A DNA stretch of 5,071 nucleotides from Thiolapillus brandeum. GTDB taxonomy: Bacteria; Pseudomonadota; Gammaproteobacteria; Chromatiales; Chromatiaceae. A model generated the notes under the pieces. The model had not been told where the DNA came from and did no database searches. It worked only from the letters and a program-made list of their open reading frames with translations. The first letter of the stretch is position 1; every line of letters begins with the position of its first letter. The stretch is taken from positions 1-5,071 of the forward strand of contig DRLF01000095.1 of NCBI GenBank assembly GCA_011051425.1. Reading direction: 5' to 3'. This document shows positions 1 to 5,071 of this stretch, piece by piece. The translations under genes and the position numbers were made by a program.

Positions 1-422
1 AGAATATGATCGCCTTTGATATCGATGGTGAGGGTTCCGGGCGTGAGTGTAATGCTGTTTGCCAGCAACAGGCGGCCCAGATCCGATTTCAGCCGTGTTT
101 TCACTTCCACAACGGCAGGACGAATGGGCAAGGAGGGTGAAAGCACCCGGCGCGCCATGTCGACATTTGCACGCAGCAAAGCCAATGAAAACACACCCAG
201 GTAACGAAGCATGGAGACAAAGGAAGCAAACGACCAGCGCACACCATCCAGCAGGGCCAGACGCGGTGCAGCCAGCAGGGTCACGACACCGCTGACGAGC
301 AAACCTGCCATCAGTTCCTCACCTTTCAGGCTGCCGGTGAGCAGCAGCCAGAGCAGGAACGAGATGACAAAGGTAAAAATATTGCGTGGCAAAACATTCC
401 CGGCCACTGCGCGATTCCCCAT
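1..422 (-). CDS. mrpE: MrpE/MnhE-type Na+(K+)/H+ antiporter subunit E, 3' end cut off by window
   Basis: The minus strand is open from an ATG at 422-420 to the window edge, giving 140 codons with no stop, so the C-terminus lies outside. Subunit E is a small membrane protein of the multi-subunit Mrp/Mnh antiporter, which exchanges cytoplasmic Na+ or K+ for protons at the inner membrane. Three hydrophobic segments are visible at about residues 15-31, 37-54 and 67-85. They are followed by the family's soluble part, with E106-V-K-T-R-L-K-S-D (106-114) and the very characteristic LLLANSITLTPGT (118-130). Known members have about 160 residues, so roughly 20-30 are missing. The start is supported by GAAGGA seven bases upstream; the only other nearby upstream ATG hits a stop within four codons. 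It is the first gene of its transcript, diverging from the efflux operon. Other mrp subunits would be expected beyond the left edge. The family call rests on the soluble-domain motif plus the helices. Confidence 0.88.
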   Translation of the reverse strand, partial: MGNRAVAGNVLPRNIFTFVISFLLWLLLTGSLKGEELMAGLLVSGVVTLLAAPRLALLDGVRWSFASFVSMLRYLGVFSLALLRANVDMARRVLSPSLPIRPAVVEVKTRLKSDLGRLLLANSITLTPGTLTIDIKGDHI

Positions 423-429
423 ATCACAA

Positions 430-435
430 TCCTTC
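430..435 (-). promoter_or_regulatory. Ribosome binding site of mrpE
   Basis: On the minus strand the hexamer GAAGGA lies seven bases before the ATG at 422. It is a good Shine-Dalgarno match at normal spacing and fixes the start of mrpE. Confidence 0.75.
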
Positions 436-510
436 AAGAAAACATTGTTGTACAGACCGGATTCCTTTCCAGTGTTGGCCGAGGAATTTTGATCATTGAA
501 AGCTGCGCCA

Positions 511-539
511 AGTGTAGGACATTTCACGCCAGCTATCCA
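511..539 (-). promoter_or_regulatory. Possible sigma-70 promoter for mrpE
   Basis: Reading the minus strand, TGGATA (539-534, 4 of 6 to TTGACA) and TACACT (516-511, 4 of 6 to TATAAT) are separated by 17 bases. Transcription would begin near 504, leaving a leader of about 80 bases before mrpE. If so, the CRP-type palindrome is centred about 92.5 bases upstream, one of the distances at which CRP can activate. The match is weak and could be chance. Confidence 0.25.
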
Positions 540-588
540 TGATCATTTCATCCCTGCAAGGTTGTTCGGAGCTACGCGATCATATCAC

Positions 589-604
589 TGTGAAGCCAGT
601 CACA
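589..604. promoter_or_regulatory. CRP/Vfr-type operator, perfect TGTGA-N6-TCACA
   Basis: The sequence TGTGAAGCCAGTCACA carries both core half-sites of the cAMP receptor protein consensus with the exact six-base spacer. The outer flanks (CAC on the left, TCC on the right) match the extended AT-rich consensus poorly, so affinity may be moderate. The site lies between the divergent mrpE and efflux promoters and could serve either or both. Ten fixed bases should occur by chance about once per million positions, so an occurrence inside a 426-base control region is unlikely to be accidental. The binding protein could be CRP, Vfr or another CRP/FNR-family regulator. Confidence 0.6.
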
Positions 605-657
605 TCCCTGTTTTCCGGGGATCGCCGGTAAATGAACGGCGCGGGCCGGCGCACGGC

Positions 658-684
658 TAGACTTTATCCGGAGCAGCATATATT
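658..684 (+). promoter_or_regulatory. Possible sigma-70 promoter for the efflux operon
   Basis: TAGACT (658-663, 4 of 6 to TTGACA) and TATATT (679-684, 5 of 6 to TATAAT) are separated by 15 bases, shorter than the ideal 17. Transcription would start near 691, about 158 bases before the efflux gene and upstream of the possible small ORF. The CRP-type site would then be centred near -94. The short spacer makes this a weak call. Confidence 0.25.
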
Positions 685-730
685 CTTTCGGAAAATTTCC
701 TATTTACGCCGCAGAATGGATGAGCGCCCC

Positions 731-856
731 ATGGACTCGAGCCAAGAAAACGACGATACGGCGTACCGGTCCGCCAGCCTCTTTGACAGCAGATCATTAC
801 TGCCCTTTCCCGTCGCACCGCAGCGGCTGAATTCCCGCCTTACAGAGAATGCCTGA
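731..856 (+). CDS. Possible small hypothetical protein (41 aa) coupled to the efflux gene
   Basis: An open frame starting at ATG 731 encodes about 41 polar residues (MDSSQENDDTAYRS at the start, RLNSRLTENA at the end) and stops at 854-856, overlapping the first eight bases of the efflux gene. The same frame could begin at ATG 716 (46 aa) or 632 (74 aa). Start 731 has only a weak GGATGAG upstream (719-725); start 632 lies upstream of the candidate promoter. I recognise no family, signal peptide or membrane segment. Two points favour it: about two thirds of the third codon positions are G or C, like the neighbouring genes, and the efflux gene has no good ribosome binding site of its own, so translational coupling would explain its initiation. 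Against it are the small size and lack of any known homologue. It may be a leader peptide or a chance frame. Confidence 0.25.
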   Translation: MDSSQENDDTAYRSASLFDSRSLLPFPVAPQRLNSRLTENA

Positions 857-2411
857 GTCTCCTTCTGTTGTCCTGCGGCGCCTGCTTCTACCGGCCACCC
901 TGCTCCTGCTTGGCGGCTGTACGACCCTGGGACCGGATTTTGAAGAGCCCCACAGCAGTTGGCTGGACAACTGGAAGCCTGCCTTGCATGGCATAGCCGC
1001 TTCCGCTGACCAGGCCAGCGGACAGCCCGAACTGGCATTCTGGTGGCGGATGTTCAACGACCCGGTGCTGAACGACCTGATCCGCCAGGCACACGAAAAC
1101 AATCCGCAACTGCGTATTGCCGCCCTGCGCATCTTCGAAAACCGGGCTTTGACAGGCATCGCAGGCAGCACCCTTTACCCGCAGGTACAACAGTTCAGCG
1201 GATCGGCGAGTTATGTCAACAGCAACAACTCCCCGACCGTTACCGACGGCGGTTTCGGCAGCTACCAGGCCGGCTTTGGCGTCGGCTGGGAACTGGACTT
1301 CTGGGGGCGATTCAGACGCAGCATCGAATCAGCCGACGCTGCATTTTTTGCATCGCTGGAAAACCAGCAGGCGCTCCAGGTGCTGATCAATGCCCAGATC
1401 GTGAGTCTGTATTTCAGCTACCGCACTACCCAGGCACGTATCGCCATCGCCAGCAAGAACGCCAGGATTCAAAAGCAAAGCCTCAAGATAACCCGTGAAC
1501 AGTTCCAGAGCGGCAACACTTCTGAACTGGATGTACAGCAGGCCAGAACCCAGTACCTGTCCACCCTGGCCACCATTCCCGAACTGGAACGCGGCCTGGT
1601 GCAGCTCCGCAATGCACTCGCCGTACTGCTGGGAAGACCGCCGGGAGCACTCCCCGAACTCGATGATGACGACTATGAACTGCCCCTCATCAACCGCACA
1701 ACAGTCGCCGTCCTGCCAGCAGAGCTGCTGCTGCGCCGTCCCGATATCCGTGCCGCTGCCTGGGTGGTGGCAGCCCAGTCTGCGCAGATCGGCATTGCAG
1801 AAGCGGATTTCTATCCCGCCATTTCCCTGCTGGGCTCACTGGGATGGGCAGGTAGCAGTCTTGGCGGTGGAACCAGCACGACATTTGCGGCCGGTCCGGC
1901 GCTGAAATGGAACATTTTCGACTACGGCAGAATCGAAAACAACATCCGCCTGCAGGATGCAAGGTTGCAGCAACTCATCGAGCAATACCAGGAGGCTGTG
2001 CTGTCTGCCGCCCAGGAAGTGGACGATGCCGCTATTTCTGTTGTGAAGTCGGAAGAACAGCTGAAACTGCTGGAACAAACCGTAAAATCCGCCGAACGGG
2101 CGCTGGAAATAGCCAATACCAGTTACCATGAGGGTTATGCCGATTTTCAGCGCGTACTCGACGCCCAGCGCGCCCTGTTCACGCAGAATGACCGATTGGT
2201 CAGCATACAGGGAAACAACATCAGCGCGATCATTGCACTGTACAAGAGCCTGGGAGGTGGCTGGTCACCCGTGAAGACGGAACATCTGTTGCCTGCCGAC
2301 ATGTCCGACACCATGAAACAACGTGTGGACTGGGGTGATCTGCTGGATGCACCATTGCCACAGCACCCCCTCTCGACAACGCCAGAGACGACACCACAGA
2401 AAATACCATGA
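849..2411 (+). CDS. Outer-membrane efflux lipoprotein, NodT/OprM family (TolC-like duct)
   Basis: This 520-residue protein is the outer-membrane factor of a tripartite exporter: a trimeric duct that takes substrate from the adaptor/inner-membrane complex to the outside. The N-terminus is a lipoprotein signal: R10-R11, a hydrophobic stretch (12-21) and lipobox LLGGC with Cys24 as acylation site. Thr at +2 fits outer-membrane sorting. Two OEP repeats follow (about 65-265 and 285-470), with family landmarks GWELDFWGR (146-154), SELDVQQARTQ (225-235), LLGRPPG (260-266), LPAELLLRRPDIRAA (289-303), SAQIGIAEADFYP (311-323), WNIFDYGRI (354-362) and LYKSLGGGW (464-472). A 48-residue Pro/Thr-rich tail after GGGW is longer than usual. 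The start is ATG 849: an in-frame stop at 828-830 rules out any appreciable upstream extension. No proper Shine-Dalgarno precedes it. It overlaps the adaptor gene by four bases (ATGA) and is first in the operon. The substrate cannot be told from the sequence. Confidence 0.95.
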   Translation: MPESPSVVLRRLLLPATLLLLGGCTTLGPDFEEPHSSWLDNWKPALHGIAASADQASGQPELAFWWRMFNDPVLNDLIRQAHENNPQLRIAALRIFENRALTGIAGSTLYPQVQQFSGSASYVNSNNSPTVTDGGFGSYQAGFGVGWELDFWGRFRRSIESADAAFFASLENQQALQVLINAQIVSLYFSYRTTQARIAIASKNARIQKQSLKITREQFQSGNTSELDVQQARTQYLSTLATIPELERGLVQLRNALAVLLGRPPGALPELDDDDYELPLINRTTVAVLPAELLLRRPDIRAAAWVVAAQSAQIGIAEADFYPAISLLGSLGWAGSSLGGGTSTTFAAGPALKWNIFDYGRIENNIRLQDARLQQLIEQYQEAVLSAAQEVDDAAISVVKSEEQLKLLEQTVKSAERALEIANTSYHEGYADFQRVLDAQRALFTQNDRLVSIQGNNISAIIALYKSLGGGWSPVKTEHLLPADMSDTMKQRVDWGDLLDAPLPQHPLSTTPETTPQKIP

Positions 2412-3526
2412 GCGAAGACAAAGCGTCAGCATCCGCCAAGGATGCCCCTCAGAAGAACAAAGACAAGTCCCTGATTGCAGGCACCACGCTGGTGCTGCTG
2501 ATCATCCTGGTCACACTGGGCTGGTACCTGGTTGCAGACCGCTACACTCCTTACACCCAGCAGGCCCGGGTTCAGGCTTTTGTCGTTGGCGTGGCGCCCA
2601 AGGTTGCCGGGATCATCACAAAGGTCTGGGTACACAACGACCAGTTCGTGGAAAAGGACACTCCCCTGTTCCAGATCGACCGCCAGTCCTACGAGATTGC
2701 CCTGCTGGCCGCGAGATCCGACCTCGAAAACGCCCGCAGCCAACTGGCCGCAGCCAAGAGCAGCATCGAAGCAGCGCGCGCCAAGCTGCAGGCTTCTCTG
2801 GCGAATGAGGACAAGGCAAGAAAAGATGCCGTCCGCCAGGAAAAACTCTATAAGAAAGACTCGGGCGCCATCTCGGTAAGACGGGTGGAAATCGCACAGG
2901 CAACACTCAAGCAGGCCGAAGCCAAGGTTGCCGGCGCCAGGGCAGATCTGCAGAAAGCCATCGACAAAGAAAAAGGCGCCCGTGAACGCCTGATGGGGGC
3001 GCAAAGCGCCGTGGACAAGGCACAGCTGAACCTCAAGGACACGCTGGTGCTGGCGCCCGCCTCCGGCGTTATTACCGACCTTCGGGCAGACGTGGGACAT
3101 TATGCCGGCACCGGCGCTGCGGTCATGACCCTGGTGGCCATCCACAACGTCTGGATAGAAGCCCAGTTCACGGAAAACAACCTGGGACATCTGAAGAAAG
3201 GCACCCCGGTGGAGTTCGTTCTGGACGTGCTTCCCGGCAAGGTTTTCGAGGGCAGGATTCGCAGCATCGGGCTGGGTGTAAGCACCGGGCAGCCGCCACC
3301 GCCTGGCTCCTTGCCCACCATACAGAACAGCAGGGACTGGCTCAGGCAGGCGCAGCGCTTCCCCGTGGAAATCGATTTCGACAAAGCGCAGGAGGGACTC
3401 AACGCCATGAAACTGCGTGTGGGTGGCCAGGCGGAAGTCATGGCCTACACCGAGGATGCCAGCCTGCTGAAAATCATTGGCAAATGGTTCATCCGCTTCA
3501 TGAGCCTCATGTCCTACGCCTATTGA
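2408..3526 (+). CDS. HlyD-family periplasmic adaptor (EmrA/AaeA/YibH-like membrane fusion protein)
   Basis: This 372-residue protein should bridge the inner-membrane component and the outer-membrane duct. It has a charged cytoplasmic N-terminus (1-20), one transmembrane anchor (about 21-43) and no lipobox. The first half of a lipoyl domain follows (about 62-91, VAPKVAGIITKVWV then LFQID). A long Ala/Lys/Glu/Gln-rich coiled-coil hairpin (about 92-210) leads to the second lipoyl half (212-243, LVLAPASGVITDLRADVG) and a beta-barrel region (about 246-325). Length and single anchor fit EmrA/AaeA-type adaptors better than RND adaptors, which are usually lipoproteins. The segment LPTIQNSRDWLRQAQRFPVE (302-321) is typical, from memory, of YibH-like adaptors found with DUF2955 proteins. 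The C-terminus is hydrophobic with basic residues (352-372). The ATG overlaps the preceding stop as ATGA and no strong ribosome site is visible, so translation is probably coupled. The permease gene follows after 21 bases. Confidence 0.93.
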   Translation: MSEDKASASAKDAPQKNKDKSLIAGTTLVLLIILVTLGWYLVADRYTPYTQQARVQAFVVGVAPKVAGIITKVWVHNDQFVEKDTPLFQIDRQSYEIALLAARSDLENARSQLAAAKSSIEAARAKLQASLANEDKARKDAVRQEKLYKKDSGAISVRRVEIAQATLKQAEAKVAGARADLQKAIDKEKGARERLMGAQSAVDKAQLNLKDTLVLAPASGVITDLRADVGHYAGTGAAVMTLVAIHNVWIEAQFTENNLGHLKKGTPVEFVLDVLPGKVFEGRIRSIGLGVSTGQPPPPGSLPTIQNSRDWLRQAQRFPVEIDFDKAQEGLNAMKLRVGGQAEVMAYTEDASLLKIIGKWFIRFMSLMSYAY

Positions 3527-3534
3527 GGGCTGAT

Positions 3535-3539
3535 ACAGG
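3535..3539 (+). promoter_or_regulatory. Weak ribosome binding site of the DUF2955-like gene
   Basis: ACAGG lies eight bases before ATG 3548 in the 21-base gap after the adaptor stop. Only AGG matches the Shine-Dalgarno core. It is the best candidate in the gap and suggests modest independent initiation or reinitiation after the adaptor stop. Confidence 0.4.
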
Positions 3540-3547
3540 CTGACACA

Positions 3548-4588
3548 ATGGACATCCGGACACGACGCATCTTCAGACTGAGCCTTACCACGGCGCTGTC
3601 CCTGGCAGTGGCTTATGGACTGGGCCTGATTTTCGCCTTCATGGCCCCCATGTTCGGTTTCATGCTGACTTTCAAGCCGGCACCTCCCATGAAGTTCAAG
3701 GCACTGCTCGTGCTGATGGTCATCATCGCCGTCACCACGGGAATCGGTCTGCTGCTGGTGCCCCTGTTCATGCACTTTCCCATCGTGGCGGTGCTGGTGG
3801 TTGCCATTGGGCTGTATCTGAGCTTCTATCTCATTCTGGTGCTGCGCCAGGGCGTGCTGGGTCTGTTCGTGGCCATGGGATTCACCCTTATCGCCGCAGC
3901 GGCGCTGTATGATTTCAGACTGGGTGAACAGCTGGTGATCACTCTCATCAGCAGCGTCCTGATCGCAGTCGTCTGCCAGTGGCTGGTTTATCCCTGGTTT
4001 CCCGAAGACACTCCTGCCACGTCCGCCACTCCTGTTGGCGAACCCGCTGACCCGGCGGAGACCCGCTGGATCGCCACACGGGGTACGCTGATCGTGCTTC
4101 CTGTCGTACTGATGGCCCTGAGCAACCCGACCCTGTACATAGCCGCTATACTGAAATCCGTATCCCTGGCGCAGCAGACATCCCATATCGATACCGCCCA
4201 GGCCGGGCGCGAACTGCTGGGCTCCACCTTTGTCGCCGGCTATCTGGCGGCGCTGTTCTGGCTGGGCCTGAGCATACTTCCCAACCTGTGGATGTATTTC
4301 CTGTGGACCCTGCTGTTCTGCATCTATATCGGCAGTAAGGCCTATGGTGGTCTGCCCAGCCGCTACGGGCCTTCTTTCTGGATGAACGTCATGACAACGC
4401 TTTTCATCCTGCTCGGCCCGGCCGTAGAAGATATCGCCAGTGGCAAGGATGTCTACATGGCGTCTTTCGTGCGCCTGTCACTATTCTTCTTCGTGACACT
4501 CTACGCCTGGTGGACCGTGGCATTGCTGGATGCCTGGCGCCATTGCAGACTGAGACGAAAACACCGACTCACTGAGGAACCCGCCTGA
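3548..4588 (+). CDS. Multi-pass inner-membrane protein, DUF2955/FUSC-like (putative aromatic-acid-exporter-type permease)
   Basis: This 346-residue protein is almost entirely membrane-embedded and is the likely inner-membrane component of the exporter. Hydrophobic segments lie at about 12-41, 52-75, 79-98, 101-121 and 127-148. A hydrophilic linker follows (150-173, rich in Pro, Thr, Ala and Glu), then segments at about 178-201, 222-243, 246-262, 275-292 and 304-326. This gives two halves of about five helices each, as in the FUSC/AaeB group. The basic N-terminus R4-T-R-R-I-F-R ahead of the first helix and AGRELLGSTFVAGYLAALFW (219-238) at the start of the second half resemble FUSC-type repeats. 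Size and the HlyD neighbour point to DUF2955, a family without an established transport mechanism; I make that assignment from memory of family features. No ATP-binding motif is present, and the size and topology do not fit RND or a typical 12/14-helix MFS pump. The stop overlaps the start of the channel-like gene by one base. The substrate is unknown; aromatic acids are a guess by analogy with AaeAB. Confidence 0.78.
   Translation: MDIRTRRIFRLSLTTALSLAVAYGLGLIFAFMAPMFGFMLTFKPAPPMKFKALLVLMVIIAVTTGIGLLLVPLFMHFPIVAVLVVAIGLYLSFYLILVLRQGVLGLFVAMGFTLIAAAALYDFRLGEQLVITLISSVLIAVVCQWLVYPWFPEDTPATSATPVGEPADPAETRWIATRGTLIVLPVVLMALSNPTLYIAAILKSVSLAQQTSHIDTAQAGRELLGSTFVAGYLAALFWLGLSILPNLWMYFLWTLLFCIYIGSKAYGGLPSRYGPSFWMNVMTTLFILLGPAVEDIASGKDVYMASFVRLSLFFFVTLYAWWTVALLDAWRHCRLRRKHRLTEEPA
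4574..4579 (+). promoter_or_regulatory. Ribosome binding site of the channel-like gene
   Basis: GAGGAA lies inside the last codons of the permease gene, eight bases before ATG 4588. It supports that start and shows that the gene has its own initiation signal as well as the TGATG stop/start overlap. Confidence 0.7.
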
Positions 4589-5034
4589 TGCTGCACAATC
4601 TCCTGCTCGGCCTGTCCACCATGCTACTCTGCCTCATGCTGCAACTGGTCCTGGTACTGCTGGTCCTGCGTTACTACCGTAACAAGGAATACCTGATCAA
4701 CAACAGTTCCTTTGCAGCCAGCCTGAGAGTCGTCGGCGGCGTCATGCTGCTGCTGGTGATTGGCAACCTGGCACAGATTGCCATCTGGGGAGGCATGTTT
4801 CAGCTCCTTGGGGAGTTCGGGAATTTCAACGCGGCTTTCTATCATTCCGCCGTGAATTTCGCGACCCTGGGATACGGTGACGTGGTCATGTCGGAAAAAC
4901 ACAAGCTGCTGGGACCTCTGGAATCCCTGAACGGCATCCTGATGATCGGCGTATCCACTTCCGCCCTGATGAACGCCCTGCAAAACGCCATGCGCCGGAC
5001 GCTGAAGGCCCTGGAAGAGCAGGAAGGCAGCTGA
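4588..5034 (+). CDS. Small K+-channel-like membrane protein (Ion_trans_2 type pore)
   Basis: This 148-residue protein carries a K+-channel selectivity filter, TLGYGD (93-98), close to the canonical TVGYGD. A pore-helix-like stretch precedes it (about 80-92, FNAAFYHSAVNFA) and a pore-lining helix follows (about 111-130, LESLNGILMIGVSTSALM). Two further hydrophobic helices lie at about 5-27 and 47-70, giving a three-helix, single-pore layout. Four copies would be needed to make a pore. The first helix has no regular arginines, so there is no voltage sensor, and the short charged tail (135-148) leaves no room for an RCK or nucleotide-binding domain. The gene starts within the permease stop (TGATG) with a good GAGGAA upstream, so it belongs to the efflux operon. 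Its role there is unknown: K+ or charge balancing during export, or a structural partner of the permease, are possible. The pore-domain call is firm; actual K+ conduction is not shown. Confidence 0.85.
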   Translation: MLHNLLLGLSTMLLCLMLQLVLVLLVLRYYRNKEYLINNSSFAASLRVVGGVMLLLVIGNLAQIAIWGGMFQLLGEFGNFNAAFYHSAVNFATLGYGDVVMSEKHKLLGPLESLNGILMIGVSTSALMNALQNAMRRTLKALEEQEGS

Positions 5035-5071
5035 GAAAACGGTGGAATCCTTGGGCAATCGGAACATTCCA
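5035..5071. other. Non-coding tail after the operon, cut by the window edge
   Basis: After the TGA at 5032-5034 no new gene begins within 37 bases. A six-base inverted repeat TGGAAT/ATTCCA (5043-5048/5066-5071) with a 17-base loop ends exactly at the window edge. It has a weak stem and no visible T-run, so it cannot be called a terminator from this window. Confidence 0.4.

Larger units (their letters stand above)
423..848. other. Divergent intergenic control region (426 bases)
   Basis: No confident gene lies between the mrpE start and the start of the outer-membrane efflux gene. The region holds a perfect CRP-type palindrome (589-604), weak promoter candidates in both directions, two TGATCATT octamers 50 bases apart (490-497, 540-547), a repeated CATCCCTG (549-556, 603-610) and a short inverted repeat CGCCG/CGGCG (623-627/637-641). 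The right-hand third may encode a small protein (see the entry at 731-856). I see no tRNA, no transposon end and no hairpin followed by a T-run. A control region of this size between two divergent transport operons suggests shared regulation. Confidence 0.8.

Noticed and set aside
16..492. Plus-strand open frames over the first 490 bases
   Set aside because: They are low-complexity Arg/Ser/Thr/Pro-rich translations antisense to the well-supported mrpE gene.
623..641. Inverted repeat CGCCG-N9-CGGCG as a terminator
   Set aside because: The stem is only five base pairs, the loop is long and no T-run follows. It also lies upstream of the operon rather than after a gene.
783..788. TTGACA, a perfect -35 hexamer
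   Set aside because: No acceptable -10 element lies 16-18 bases downstream (the sequence there is TTTCCC-like), so it is probably chance.
700..1190. Minus-strand frames overlapping the start of the efflux lipoprotein gene
   Set aside because: They are Cys/Arg/Ser-rich with no motif and oppose a gene with a clear lipoprotein signal and OEP domains.
2426..4186. A 586-codon open frame on the minus strand across the adaptor and permease genes
   Set aside because: It runs antisense to two clear genes, its composition is rich in Gln, His and Gly with no recognisable domain, and it spans their intergenic gap. This is typical of a mirror frame produced by codon bias on the real strand.
4624..5067. 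A 147-codon minus-strand frame opposite the channel-like gene
   Set aside because: It is Gln/His-rich without family motifs, while the plus strand has a K+ filter, membrane helices and a ribosome site.
5043..5071. Inverted repeat TGGAAT/ATTCCA as the operon terminator
   Set aside because: It has a six-base AT-containing stem with a 17-base loop, and the window ends at the last base, so a T-run cannot be assessed.
1..5071. CRISPR arrays, tRNA or rRNA genes, insertion sequences, phage attachment sites
   Set aside because: I saw no regularly spaced repeats, no cloverleaf-like sequence, no transposase motif and no terminal repeats. Base composition is even across the coding regions, giving no sign of recent transfer.

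Overview
The window is 5071 bases of moderately GC-rich, densely coded Gram-negative DNA. An outer-membrane lipoprotein of the NodT/OprM type, ATGA-type gene overlaps, an Mrp antiporter subunit and a perfect CRP-type operator all suggest a proteobacterium. A gammaproteobacterium, possibly marine or halotolerant, is my best inference, but no marker gene here fixes the genus.

Layout: (1) Bases 1-422, minus strand, hold the 5' part of an MrpE/MnhE cation/proton antiporter subunit gene that runs off the left edge. (2) Bases 423-848 are a divergent control region. It contains a perfect TGTGA-N6-TCACA palindrome (589-604), possible promoters in both directions, and a possible small ORF whose end overlaps the next gene. 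(3) Bases 849-5034, plus strand, are a tightly packed four-gene operon: an outer-membrane efflux lipoprotein (849-2411), a HlyD-family periplasmic adaptor (2408-3526), a multi-pass inner-membrane protein of the DUF2955/FUSC-like type (3548-4588) and a small single-pore K+-channel-like membrane protein (4588-5034). Genes 1/2 overlap by 4 bases, genes 2/3 are 21 bases apart and genes 3/4 overlap by 1 base. (4) Bases 5035-5071 are a short non-coding tail cut by the window edge.

How they may work together: the first three products supply outer-membrane duct, periplasmic adaptor and inner-membrane component, so they make a complete tripartite exporter in the manner of AaeAB-TolC, though the inner-membrane protein is not a classical RND, MFS or ABC pump. 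The least explained part is the fourth gene, a three-helix protein with a TLGYGD selectivity filter that is translationally linked to the permease. A K+-channel-like partner for a DUF2955/FUSC-type exporter, transcribed back to back with a Na+(K+)/H+ antiporter gene, suggests a link between solute export and monovalent-cation or charge balance. That link is inference. The sequence directly shows the gene order, the overlaps and the motifs.
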